Positions 45,551 through 54,538 of a DNA stretch of 64,000 nucleotides are shown piece by piece. Made by a program: the position numbers and the translations under genes. Where the stretch lies: NCBI RefSeq assembly GCF_003046295.1, contig NZ_PZZN01000003.1, positions 744,001-808,000 of the forward strand, in the 5' to 3' direction. The DNA is from Sphingomonas aerolata. Its GTDB lineage: Bacteria > Pseudomonadota > Alphaproteobacteria > Sphingomonadales > Sphingomonadaceae. Below the pieces are notes generated by a model that was given only the letters and a program-made list of their open reading frames with translations, did no database searches and was not told the origin of the DNA. Within the stretch, counting starts at the first letter, position 1, and every line of letters begins with the position of its first letter.

Positions 45551-45563
45551 AGACCGACGGTCT
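45551..45563. promoter_or_regulatory. Perfect 13-base palindrome upstream of the RTX gene
   Basis: AGACCG-A-CGGTCT lies 78 bases before the ATG at 45641, flanked by CGAA and TCG that extend the symmetry. It could be an operator for the exopolysaccharide cluster or an RNA hairpin in its leader. Confidence 0.4.
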
Positions 45564-45640
45564 TCGCTAGTTGACGCTCGAGCTTGATGACGAGCGGCTT
45601 GGCCCTCGCATGAAGCCCGAGACCGAAGCGGGGACAAAGA

Positions 45641-48600
45641 ATGGCGAACGCAACTCCGGTGACCGTTGATGGCACTCTGAACGACTGGACCGCAGGCGAC
45701 CGGATCGACCGTGGCCTCGGTGCCGGCTATGCGATCTATGCCCGCAGCGACGGCGCGGATTTTGCCTTTGCGATGACCGCGCCGACGGCGATCGGCGCAA
45801 ACACCACCGCCTGGCTCAACACCGATCGCAACACGGCCACCGGCTATCAGGTGTTCGGGTTCGCAGGCGGTGCCGAATTCAACGTCAATTTCGCCGCCGA
45901 CGGCACGGTCTCGCTGTACAGCGGTGCGGCGGGGCAGACGCTGATCGCCAGCGGCCTGCAGGCGGCGTGGTCGGCGGATCGCACCACCGTCGAGTTCAAG
46001 GTCCCCAAGGCGGCGATCGGCAATCCGAACGCGATCGACACGATCTACGACGTCAACGACACCGCATTCCTGCCCGGCAGCTATTCGAACCCCGCGTTCA
46101 CCGTGTTCAACGACACCGGCGTCGTCGCCGATCCCACGCACCGCATCGCGATCGTCTGGTCCGATACGACCGCGAACGCCTATTTCAGCAAGACTGCCTA
46201 TTCACAGCTCTTCATGGCGGCGCAGAGCCAGGCGATGCAGGCGGGCGTGCCGTTCGACATCCTGACCGAAGGCGATCTCACCAACCTGGCGACGCTCGCG
46301 AGATACGACACGATCGTCTTCCCGTCGTTCCGCAACGTCGAGGCGGGCAAGGCCGACCAGATCGCGCAGACGCTGGAACAGGCGACCACGCAGTTCGGAA
46401 TCGGCCTGGTCGCGGCGGGCGAGTTCATGACCAACGGCGCGGACAATGCCGCGCTGGCCGGCGACTCCTATGCGCGGATGAAGCTGTTGTTCGACGCGAC
46501 GCGCGTGACCGGCGGCTTTCCGGCCGACGTGACCGTGAAGGCGAGCGATGGGGCACAGCTGGTGCTCGACGGCTATGCCGACGGGCAGGTCATTCGCGAA
46601 TATACCGGCATCGGCTGGAACGCGTTCACGAGCGTCAGCGGGACCGGCACGACGATCGCGACCGAGACGGTCAACGGCCAGACCTATGCGGCGGCGATCG
46701 CCACCCAGACCGGCGGGCGCAACGTGCTGTTCTCGAGCGAAGCGGTGATGGCCGACGACAATCTGCTCCAGAAGGCGATCGATTATTCGGTCCATGGCAA
46801 CGGCCTGTCGGTCGGATTGCAGATGACGCGGCAGAGCGGCCTGTTCGCGTCGCGCGTCGACATGGACCAGAGCCAGGAGCGCGACGAGGTCAATCCGGCG
46901 GGGACCGCGCCCGGTATCTACGACAAGCTGCTGCCGATCCTCACCGAATGGAAGACCGACTATAATTTCGTCGGCAGCTATTACGTCAATGTCGGCAACG
47001 ATGCCGCGAACGGTCAGACAACCGACTGGGCGGTCTCGCTGCCCGTCTATAAGGCGTTGCTCGATGCCGGCAACGAGGTCGGCTCGCACAGCTACACGCA
47101 TCCCGAGAACACCAATCTGCTGACCGATGCGCAGATCGCGTTCGAGTTCGGCCAGTCGCGCGCCGAGCTGGAAAAGCAGCTGAGCGCGTATCTCGGCAAG
47201 ACCGTGACGGTCGGCGGTGCCGCGGTACCGGGCGCGCCCGAGCAGATCGCGACGAGCCAGGAAATCCTGAAATACGTGACCTATCTCAGCGGCGGCTATT
47301 CGGGCGTCGGTGCGGGTTATCCCAACGCGGTCGGGTACATGACCCCGCAGAATGCCGCGGACGACAAGGTGTATATCGCGCCGAACACGTCGTTCGACTT
47401 CTCGCTGATCGAGTTCCAGAAGAAGACCGTTGCCGAAGCCAGCGCCATCTGGGCCAAGGAATTCGCCGCGCTGACCGCCGGTGGCGATGCGCCGGTCGTG
47501 GTGTGGCCGTGGCATGATTACGGCCCGACCATGTGGTCGAGCGACGGCGCGACCAGCCCGTACACCAAGCAGATGTTCACCACCTTCATCGCGCAGGCCG
47601 CGGCGGCGGGGGTGGAGTTCGTGACGCTTGCCGATCTGGCAGGCCGGGTCAGCGCGTTCCAGAATACGACGATCACCTCGACCGTCGTCGGCAACACGAT
47701 CACCGCGACGGTCGGCGCGACGACGGGCAGCTTCTCGCTCGACGTCGACGGCCAGAGCAGCGGCCAAGTGATCAAGGGTGTCGCGGGCTGGTACGCCTAT
47801 GACGCGGACACCGTGTTCCTGCCCAAGGCGGGCGGGACCTATGCGATCACGATGGGCGCGGTGGCGGACGACGTGACCCACATCACCGCGCTGCCGATGC
47901 GCGCGACGCTGACGACACTGAGCGGCGACGGACGCGACCTGGCGTTCACGGTCGAGGGCGAGGGCAAAGTCACCGTCGATCTGAAGGCGCCCGGCACCGA
48001 CTGGACGACGGTGAGCGGCGGGACGGTCGCCAGCCAGATCGGCGAGATCCTGACCATCGACCTCGGCGCGATCGGCGTTCACGATGTGAAGATCGGTCAT
48101 CAGGCCAATGTCGATCCGGTGCTGACGTCGTTCGCGGGCGGCACGACGGGATCGCTGTCGATCGCTGAGAACGGCACGGCACTGACGACGATCACCGCGA
48201 CCGACGCCAACATCGTCTGGGGCGATTCGATCAAATATTCGATCGGTGCGGGCGGCGACGGCGCGAATTTCTCGATCGACGCGACGACGGGTGTGCTCAA
48301 GTTCGTCACCGCGCCCGATTTCGAGGCGCCCACCGATGCCAACCGCGACAATATATACGGCGTGACGGTGGTCGCGACCGACGCACGCGGCGCGATCGAC
48401 ACGCAGACGCTGACGATCGGCGTGACGGACGTGGTCGGCATCACGAAGACGGGCACGATATTCTCCGAGACGATCAACGGCACCAGCGAGCAGGATGTGC
48501 TCGACGGCAGCTGGGGTAATGACGTGCTCAACGGGCTCGGCGGCAACGACCGGCTCACCGGCGGGCTCGGCAGCGACACGCTCAACGGCGGCGCGGGCAA

Positions 48601-49036
48601 CGACACGCTGATCGGCGGCAATGGCAGGGATGTCCTGAGCGGCGGCGACGGCAACGACATCCTGATCGGTGGCGACGACTTGGACATGATGACCGGCGGT
48701 GCCGGCGCGGACATCTTCCGGTTCGAGGCCAAGGGCGACAGCCTCGCATCGGCGTCGCGCGACGTGATCACCGACTTCACCGTCGGGCAGGACAAGATCG
48801 ACCTGTCGATGATCGACGCCAACACGTCGCTGTTCGCGCGCGGCGATCAGGCGTTCAGCTTCATCGGCACGAGCGCGCGATTCACCGCGCCGGGGCAGCT
48901 GCGCTACAGCTACCAGATGATCGGCGGGAAGGAATTCACCGTGGTCGAGGGCAATATCGACAGCGGTGCGGGTGCCGATTTCTCGATCGCGCTGACCGGT
49001 CACCAGGTGCTGACCGCGAACGATTTCTTCATGTAA
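45641..49036 (+). CDS. Secreted RTX protein with PelA-like polysaccharide deacetylase domain
   Basis: An 1131-aa protein without Sec signal. Residues about 5-150 look like a CBM9/DOMON-type sugar-binding fold. Residues 165-330 resemble the Rossmann-like central domain of PelA. Residues about 390-680 are a CE4-like deacetylase: Asp407-Met-Asp409, the metal motif HSYTH (483-487) and late His625 in WPWHDYG. A cadherin-like segment (about 830-940) follows. RTX nonapeptide calcium repeats lie at about 950-1030, then a C-terminal region typical of type I secretion substrates. It stands just before pelG and could deacetylate the Pel-like polymer outside the cell. Confidence 0.83.
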   Translation: MANATPVTVDGTLNDWTAGDRIDRGLGAGYAIYARSDGADFAFAMTAPTAIGANTTAWLNTDRNTATGYQVFGFAGGAEFNVNFAADGTVSLYSGAAGQTLIASGLQAAWSADRTTVEFKVPKAAIGNPNAIDTIYDVNDTAFLPGSYSNPAFTVFNDTGVVADPTHRIAIVWSDTTANAYFSKTAYSQLFMAAQSQAMQAGVPFDILTEGDLTNLATLARYDTIVFPSFRNVEAGKADQIAQTLEQATTQFGIGLVAAGEFMTNGADNAALAGDSYARMKLLFDATRVTGGFPADVTVKASDGAQLVLDGYADGQVIREYTGIGWNAFTSVSGTGTTIATETVNGQTYAAAIATQTGGRNVLFSSEAVMADDNLLQKAIDYSVHGNGLSVGLQMTRQSGLFASRVDMDQSQERDEVNPAGTAPGIYDKLLPILTEWKTDYNFVGSYYVNVGNDAANGQTTDWAVSLPVYKALLDAGNEVGSHSYTHPENTNLLTDAQIAFEFGQSRAELEKQLSAYLGKTVTVGGAAVPGAPEQIATSQEILKYVTYLSGGYSGVGAGYPNAVGYMTPQNAADDKVYIAPNTSFDFSLIEFQKKTVAEASAIWAKEFAALTAGGDAPVVVWPWHDYGPTMWSSDGATSPYTKQMFTTFIAQAAAAGVEFVTLADLAGRVSAFQNTTITSTVVGNTITATVGATTGSFSLDVDGQSSGQVIKGVAGWYAYDADTVFLPKAGGTYAITMGAVADDVTHITALPMRATLTTLSGDGRDLAFTVEGEGKVTVDLKAPGTDWTTVSGGTVASQIGEILTIDLGAIGVHDVKIGHQANVDPVLTSFAGGTTGSLSIAENGTALTTITATDANIVWGDSIKYSIGAGGDGANFSIDATTGVLKFVTAPDFEAPTDANRDNIYGVTVVATDARGAIDTQTLTIGVTDVVGITKTGTIFSETINGTSEQDVLDGSWGNDVLNGLGGNDRLTGGLGSDTLNGGAGNDTLIGGNGRDVLSGGDGNDILIGGDDLDMMTGGAGADIFRFEAKGDSLASASRDVITDFTVGQDKIDLSMIDANTSLFARGDQAFSFIGTSARFTAPGQLRYSYQMIGGKEFTVVEGNIDSGAGADFSIALTGHQVLTANDFFM
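48500..48717 (+). repeat. RTX nonapeptide repeat-coding region
   Basis: Repeats of the form GGxGxDxLx (for example GGAGNDTLIGGNGRDVL) bind calcium and fold after export. The DNA repeats are diverged, so not recently amplified. Confidence 0.85.
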
Positions 49037-49060
49037 GCTGCGCCATAGGCCGGCGAAGTT

Positions 49061-50458
49061 ATGGCGGGCATAGGCTTCCAGTTAGCGAAAACCGCGCGCG
49101 AGGGCGGTGTCGGCGGAATCGTCGGCGCCGCTGCATTCGGCGCGGTGATCAGCGCGGGACCGTGGTTGATCACCGCGGTCGCGATGGCGTTGCTCACCCA
49201 CTGGTTGGGTACGCATCTCGGCGCACGCGGCGCGCGGACCGTCCAGACGATCCTCGTCTATGCGTTCAGCCTGTCCGCGCTCGCTGCGGCGCCGGTCGGC
49301 ATCCTCGCGACGCGGATCGCCGCGGATCGGATCTTCGCGCGGGACGCAGGCGGCGTATCGGGCATCATGCTGGTCGCGCTCGCGACCGGCGGCGGGATCG
49401 CGCTGGCGATCGGGGCGATCGTCTTCGGGGTCCTTGCCAGGCTTCCGCTCGGCGAGGCCGCGCTCGCGACGCTGATCCTCGCCTGGCTGACGCAGGTCTG
49501 GATCGCCGCGCCCTTGCTTACCGCGCTGCGCCGGTACCGTGCGATTCCGTTCGCCTATCTGCTCGGCATCGGTATCGCGACGCTGCTGTTGGCGCTCCTG
49601 CCAAGGCTTGGCGTCTCTGCCGTGCTTGCAATCATTGCCGGGGGCGTCGGCCTGACGCTCGCCGCGATCATAGCGGTGATCCGCCGACATTTCTCCGCCA
49701 CGCCCGTCCTGCCGACGCAAGACGCGATGGCGCCGCGCCTCGCATGGATCGTCGCCGCGGCGGGCATTGCGGGGGTCGCGGCGATCTGGATCGACAAATG
49801 GCTCCTGTGGACAGGGCCGCAGAGCATTCGCGCGATCGGGCTGCTCCGGCTGAACCCGATCAACGATCAGGGCAGTTTTCTGGGGCTGCTGACGATGGTG
49901 CCGGGCCTGACGCTGTTGCTGATCGTCGCCGAGACGCGGTTCGATCGCGCATTCGGCGACATGATCGTCCGGTGTACCGGCACCTCGACGCTGCAACGTA
50001 TCGAGGAGGCGCGCAGTGACCTGGCGGGGACGATGTTCGACGGGCTCAGGATCCTGCTGCTGGTACAGGCCCTCGTCGCCGCGCTCGCCTGGGTGTTCGC
50101 GGTTCCCCTGTTCGAGCTGATCGGCGCGGACGCACGCGCGGTCTTCGCGTTTCGCCAGACTGCGCTCGGCACCGTCTTTCACCTCGTGGTGATCGCAGCC
50201 ACGGTCGTGCTCGCCTATTATGACCTGTTCGGGCGGATCCTCGTGACCTGGACCGCCTTCGCCATCGGCAGCGGCTTGGCGACGCTTCTCCAATGGGACA
50301 CGGGGTTCGCCGCGTTCGGCTGGGGCTATATGGCCGGCGCCGTGGTCGGTGCGTCGGTCGGCCTCGCGCTGGTCGCCGAAGCCACGGTCAACCTCACCTA
50401 TCTGCTGTTCGTCGGCAACAATCCGTCCGTCGTGGGGCATGGAGGGCGTCTGTTGTGA
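49061..50458 (+). CDS. pelG: PelG-like inner-membrane exopolysaccharide transporter
   Basis: Polytopic membrane protein of 465 aa with about 12 helices, in the MVF/polysaccharide-flippase group (P. aeruginosa PelG is 456 aa). The start MAGIGFQLAKTAREGGVGG matches PelG, as does the RLNPINDQGSFLGLL loop. It probably moves the polymer made by PelF across the inner membrane. It lies 24 bases after the RTX gene and overlaps the next gene by four bases. Confidence 0.88.
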   Translation: MAGIGFQLAKTAREGGVGGIVGAAAFGAVISAGPWLITAVAMALLTHWLGTHLGARGARTVQTILVYAFSLSALAAAPVGILATRIAADRIFARDAGGVSGIMLVALATGGGIALAIGAIVFGVLARLPLGEAALATLILAWLTQVWIAAPLLTALRRYRAIPFAYLLGIGIATLLLALLPRLGVSAVLAIIAGGVGLTLAAIIAVIRRHFSATPVLPTQDAMAPRLAWIVAAAGIAGVAAIWIDKWLLWTGPQSIRAIGLLRLNPINDQGSFLGLLTMVPGLTLLLIVAETRFDRAFGDMIVRCTGTSTLQRIEEARSDLAGTMFDGLRILLLVQALVAALAWVFAVPLFELIGADARAVFAFRQTALGTVFHLVVIAATVVLAYYDLFGRILVTWTAFAIGSGLATLLQWDTGFAAFGWGYMAGAVVGASVGLALVAEATVNLTYLLFVGNNPSVVGHGGRLL

Positions 50459-51351
50459 CGGGATTTACGGATATGCGCCGCCGCGGGGTGGTCCAGAGGC
50501 TGCTCGCGCTCGGCGCAGCCGGCTGGGCATTGGGCGGCCGCCACCAGTCGGTCGCTGCGCCCGGGCCGTCCGCGAACGCTGCGGTGCGCTGGGGCGTCGA
50601 TTACGGTGCCGCGACTGATCCCGTGCTGGCACGCGGCTGCGCGCTGCTGGTCCTCGAGCCGCATCACGCGCGTCCGATCGCGCCGCTTCGTGGCCCGGGC
50701 AGCACGCTGCTCGGTTACGTCAGCTTCGGGGAAGTCGAGCGCAACCGACCCTATTTCGCCGCGCTGGACAAGGCCGGCGCGCTCAAGGCCGCCAACCCCA
50801 ACTGGCCCGATGCGCGGCTCGCCGACCTGCGTCATCCGGCGTGGCGGGCAGCGGTGCTCGACCGGCTCGTCCCTGCGATCCTCGCGCTCGGCTATGACGG
50901 AATCTTCATCGATACGATGGATAATGCCGAGGCGATGGAACAGCAGGATCCGGTGGCCAACAAGGGCATGGTAGCAGCAGGCGTATCGCTGATCGCCGCC
51001 GTGCGCGCCCGCTTCCCCAAGATCCGCATCATGCTCAACCGCGGCTATGCGCTGCTGCCCGACGTTGCACCGAAGATCGACTATCTGCTCGGCGAGGCGA
51101 TGGCATCGCGGTGGAATTTCACGGCCAAACACTATGAGTTGCTGAGCGATTCGGATTGGGAATGGCAAGCGGGTCGCCTGCGCACCGCAAAGGCGCGGAA
51201 TCCGGCGCTGTCGCTGATGACGCTGGATTACTGGGATCCGGCGGATACGAAACAGGTCGCGGCACTGTATGCGCGCGAGCGGGCGGCGGGGTTCAGCCCC
51301 TATGTCGCGACCCTGGCGCTCGACCGCCTCATGCCGGAGCCGGCGGGGTGA
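50455..51351 (+). CDS. GH114 hydrolase, stand-alone PelA hydrolase domain
   Basis: A 298-aa protein of the GH114 endo-alpha-1,4-polygalactosaminidase family. It corresponds to residues about 47-303 of PelA. It starts at GTG 50455 (overlapping pelG) or at ATG 50473; both give a twin-Arg or Sec leader (MRRRGVVQRLLALGAAGWA). RWGVDYG, LLGYVSFGEVE, GYDGIFIDTMDNAE (catalytic Asp region) and IRIMLNRGYALL are family blocks. It may trim or release the polymer in the periplasm. The deacetylase half of PelA is absent here and is found in the RTX gene instead. Confidence 0.83.
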   Translation: MTGFTDMRRRGVVQRLLALGAAGWALGGRHQSVAAPGPSANAAVRWGVDYGAATDPVLARGCALLVLEPHHARPIAPLRGPGSTLLGYVSFGEVERNRPYFAALDKAGALKAANPNWPDARLADLRHPAWRAAVLDRLVPAILALGYDGIFIDTMDNAEAMEQQDPVANKGMVAAGVSLIAAVRARFPKIRIMLNRGYALLPDVAPKIDYLLGEAMASRWNFTAKHYELLSDSDWEWQAGRLRTAKARNPALSLMTLDYWDPADTKQVAALYARERAAGFSPYVATLALDRLMPEPAG

Positions 51352-53069
51352 GGATCGACCGCCACCGTGCACGGCTTGCGCTCCTGCTGCCCGCGCTGAC
51401 CGGGATCGGTCTGCTCGCGGGCGGGCTGATGCTGTTGCCGAAGGAGCGCGAGATCCTCCCCGCCGTTCGTCGCGCGCAGCCGGTGCCGTTTTCGGCGGCG
51501 CGCAGTTCGATGCCCGCGCCAGCATCGCCGGTGCCGCCGCCTGCGCATCCGTCGATCACGGCGCAGATCGCGACTGCGGACGCAGCGACGCTCGCCGCAC
51601 TCACGACGCGGCTGATCGCGGAGGGCCAGCCGGTGTCCACGCTGCAGGTCGCCTATGACCTGGTCGCTGCGAAGCGACCGGCGGTCGCGCTCGATTATCT
51701 TGCCGCCCGGCCCGATGGTGCGACCGCAGCGACGTGGCGCCTCCGGATCGATCTTCTTCACCGGACCGGACGCGATGCGAACGCCGCGGCGCTGGTCGCG
51801 CGGGCAGCGGAAAAGCGCGGCCCCCTGCCCGCCGCGGACATCGTCGCGGCGGCCTATGCGATCGATCGCCCCGACTTGGTGATCGTGGCGGCGGCGAACC
51901 ACGTCATCCCGCCGCCCGATACCGCGCTGGCGCTGGATCTCGCGCGGCGGGCTGACAAGGCCGGGCGGCGCGATCTGATCGCGTTGCTCGACACCACGAC
52001 GACCGCGAACTGGCGCGCCGCAGACCCCTGGCTCGCCATCCGGGTTGCGGCGCGTTCCAGGGATACCGCGGCAGGCTTGCGGGCGGCAGGCTACCTCCCC
52101 GTCGAGCAACGCCAGGCGGCGCGCGAGGCCATCCTGACCGAAGCGGGCGACCGCGCCGGTCTGCGGACCGAGTTGCTCGCAGATGCGGCCGCGGCCGGTG
52201 CGCCGCTCGAGCAGATTGCGGAGCGGCTGGTCGCGGCCGGGTATCGCGGGGATGCGACGGCGGTGCTGCGGCGTGCGGCGGCCGGGTTGGCACCGACCGC
52301 ACCGGCAGCGCAGCGGCTGCTCTACCTGATGGGTCCACGCCCCGGATCCGACGATCTCGCCTGGCTGAAACAGCAGAGCCTGCAAGGCAGCGCGACCCGG
52401 CAGCGCGGCTGGCTGGCCTGCTATGCCGAACGCGATCAACCGGGCGCTGCGCTGGTGTTCCTGTCCCGGCATCCGCTCGCGGACGAGACCGACGTGATGC
52501 TGATGCGGCTGGCGCTGGCGCGCGCGGCGGGCAATGACGCCGCTGGTCGGACGGTGCTGGCGACCTTGCTCGACGGCCGCACGCTGTCCCCCGATCAGGT
52601 CCGCGCCGTGTCCGCTGCGGCGCCCGCGCGGATCGATCCGGCACAGGCGGCGGCGATCTCGAAACGCCGTGTCGCGGCCGGGATTGCTGCGCCGCGCGAT
52701 CAGCTCGATCTCGCCTGGATGGCGTTGAACGCGGGCGATGCGAAGGCTGCGGGGCAGTGGCTCGACGCGCATATCGCGACCGCCCCGACCGATCTGTCCG
52801 CGCTGCGCTTGATGGCCGACGTGCAGGCGCGGATCGGTGGGGCGCGTGGGGCACGCCCCTGGCTCGAACGCGCGCTCGCCCAGACGCCTGCCGACAGCAG
52901 GGCGCGCGCGGAAGTGCTCGAGAAGCTCGGTCGGCGGGACGAGGCGGTAAGATTGGTCGAGACGCTGCGATCCGAAACGCCGCAGGACCGATCGCTTGCC
53001 GCGCTGCACGCCCGGCTGCTGATCACGCAGGGCCAGCCGGGCCGGGCGCGGACGGTGCTGGTGCAATGA
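51348..53069 (+). CDS. TPR-rich protein, PelB N-terminal equivalent
   Basis: A 573-aa protein with one N-terminal membrane segment (ALLLPALTGIGLLAGGLMLL). The rest is a long array of degenerate Ala-rich TPR-like helices. P. aeruginosa PelB is about 1190 aa with TPRs followed by a porin; here the two parts are separate genes. The GTG start overlaps the GH114 stop and the stop overlaps the barrel gene. It probably guides the polymer and binds the hydrolase in the periplasm. Confidence 0.72.
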   Translation: MRIDRHRARLALLLPALTGIGLLAGGLMLLPKEREILPAVRRAQPVPFSAARSSMPAPASPVPPPAHPSITAQIATADAATLAALTTRLIAEGQPVSTLQVAYDLVAAKRPAVALDYLAARPDGATAATWRLRIDLLHRTGRDANAAALVARAAEKRGPLPAADIVAAAYAIDRPDLVIVAAANHVIPPPDTALALDLARRADKAGRRDLIALLDTTTTANWRAADPWLAIRVAARSRDTAAGLRAAGYLPVEQRQAAREAILTEAGDRAGLRTELLADAAAAGAPLEQIAERLVAAGYRGDATAVLRRAAAGLAPTAPAAQRLLYLMGPRPGSDDLAWLKQQSLQGSATRQRGWLACYAERDQPGAALVFLSRHPLADETDVMLMRLALARAAGNDAAGRTVLATLLDGRTLSPDQVRAVSAAAPARIDPAQAAAISKRRVAAGIAAPRDQLDLAWMALNAGDAKAAGQWLDAHIATAPTDLSALRLMADVQARIGGARGARPWLERALAQTPADSRARAEVLEKLGRRDEAVRLVETLRSETPQDRSLAALHARLLITQGQPGRARTVLVQ

Positions 53070-54538
53070 TCAGCCTGTTTCTCTGCCTCGCGGATGCGCC
53101 GGTGCTGGTCGTACCCCGGACCGTTTTCGCGGATGGCCGGATCGTCACGTCCGAGTCCCGGCTCGCTTGGCCCGACGACGCCGTCGTCCGGATCGAGGAT
53201 CGTGACGGCGAGCTGGTCGCGCGGTTCGATCGACCGATCGCGCCCGCACGGCTTGCCGCGTTCCGTGAGGCGGCGGGCGACGCGATCGGCGATCTGCGCT
53301 GGAACGACGACAGCCTGGTTCTCCGTCCCGCGGCGGGCTGGACGATGCGCTGGCGGCAGACAGGCCCGGTCGTCGCGCTCGCCTTCTCACCGCCCGCGGA
53401 CGGCTCGCTGCTCGAAACCGCCGACGACAGCGCGTCCGACGCCGCACTGGCTGCAATCGAGGCGGACGTGGCCGCCGGCTATCCGGGATCGGCTCTGCGC
53501 GCTGCGACGAGCCTGGCACATCGCTATCCGGCCGACCGACGCGCCGCCCGCCTGCTCGCCGACACGCGTCTCGCCCAGGGCGACTTCCGCGGCGCAGCCC
53601 GCGGGTACCGCGCGCTCGCGGCGGACGACCTGACCGCACGGCGTACGATCGCCGCCGCGGCGGGGACCGCCAGCGTCGGCGTCACCGCGCGTGACGGCAG
53701 CGACCTCGCTCAGACAGAGTTCGCCGCGCGGATCGACGCAGCGGTCGGCGACACGCTCGACGTGGGAGGCGGCGTTCGCCATCTCGTCAGCAGCGTCGCC
53801 ACCGCCGCACCAACCGTGCGATCCGGCGACACCGTCGTCGACGCGTCACTGGCCGCAGCATTCGACGGCGCGGTTCGCATCCAGCTCTTCGCCTCCGCCG
53901 CGCTCGACGACGCGGTGACGGGGGGCGGCGCAAGGGTGACCGCAGGGTCCCCCGACGCGCAGTTCCGCGCGACCTTGAGCCGCCACATGCCGGATTATTC
54001 GACCCCGGCGCAGGTGCTGGCGGGAGGATATCTCTCGCGCGCGCTGATCGGCGTCACCTACCGCCTGACGCCGGGCGTGGTCGCGCAAGGGGATATCGGC
54101 GCCTACCGGTACGGCCTCGCAGCCGGTAGCGTTGCAAGCGACACCATCGTCGCGAGCGCCGGGGTGGATTATCTCATTCGCCGTCAGTACCCGGCGCTCG
54201 GGCTGACCTACCGCTTCGACGCGGAATATGTTCAGCGTATGCAGCTTGGCGCAGACCGCCTTGCCGTCATCCCGCTGGCCACCCGCGAGAACCACACCCT
54301 CCAGGGCCTCGCCAGTGGCGCGGTCGGCGCGGTGCAGATGACCGCGCTCGCAGGCTGGACCGTCGATCGGTTCGGCGGCGATGGCCCCACCGCCAGCCTC
54401 GGCCTCGCCGCCCCGATCGCGGTCGCGTGGCGGGTCGAGGGCAGCGGCGGCATCACGTCGATCGCGCGGCAGGGCTTTGCCGGCCGCCAGCTTTATGCGC
54501 GCGCGCTGCTGACACGCAGCCTCGGAGATACGCCGTGA
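53066..54538 (+). CDS. Outer-membrane beta-barrel, PelB C-terminal equivalent
   Basis: A 490-aa protein with a short leader ending near CLADA. Two or three TPR-like helices (about 130-190, GYPGSALRAATSLAHRYPAD) precede a C-terminal region rich in alternating hydrophobic strands (about 200-490) that suits a 16-strand porin. It would be the export pore of the Pel-like polymer. ATGA and GTGA overlaps tie it to both neighbours. Confidence 0.7.
   Translation: MISLFLCLADAPVLVVPRTVFADGRIVTSESRLAWPDDAVVRIEDRDGELVARFDRPIAPARLAAFREAAGDAIGDLRWNDDSLVLRPAAGWTMRWRQTGPVVALAFSPPADGSLLETADDSASDAALAAIEADVAAGYPGSALRAATSLAHRYPADRRAARLLADTRLAQGDFRGAARGYRALAADDLTARRTIAAAAGTASVGVTARDGSDLAQTEFAARIDAAVGDTLDVGGGVRHLVSSVATAAPTVRSGDTVVDASLAAAFDGAVRIQLFASAALDDAVTGGGARVTAGSPDAQFRATLSRHMPDYSTPAQVLAGGYLSRALIGVTYRLTPGVVAQGDIGAYRYGLAAGSVASDTIVASAGVDYLIRRQYPALGLTYRFDAEYVQRMQLGADRLAVIPLATRENHTLQGLASGAVGAVQMTALAGWTVDRFGGDGPTASLGLAAPIAVAWRVEGSGGITSIARQGFAGRQLYARALLTRSLGDTP

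Noticed and set aside
48500-48717. Non-coding tandem repeat or CRISPR
   Set aside because: The period follows nine-codon RTX repeats in an open frame.
46202-49003. Very long reading frame on the minus strand opposite the RTX gene
   Set aside because: Arg/Asp-rich composition typical of antisense frames in GC-rich DNA; the plus strand has clear domains.
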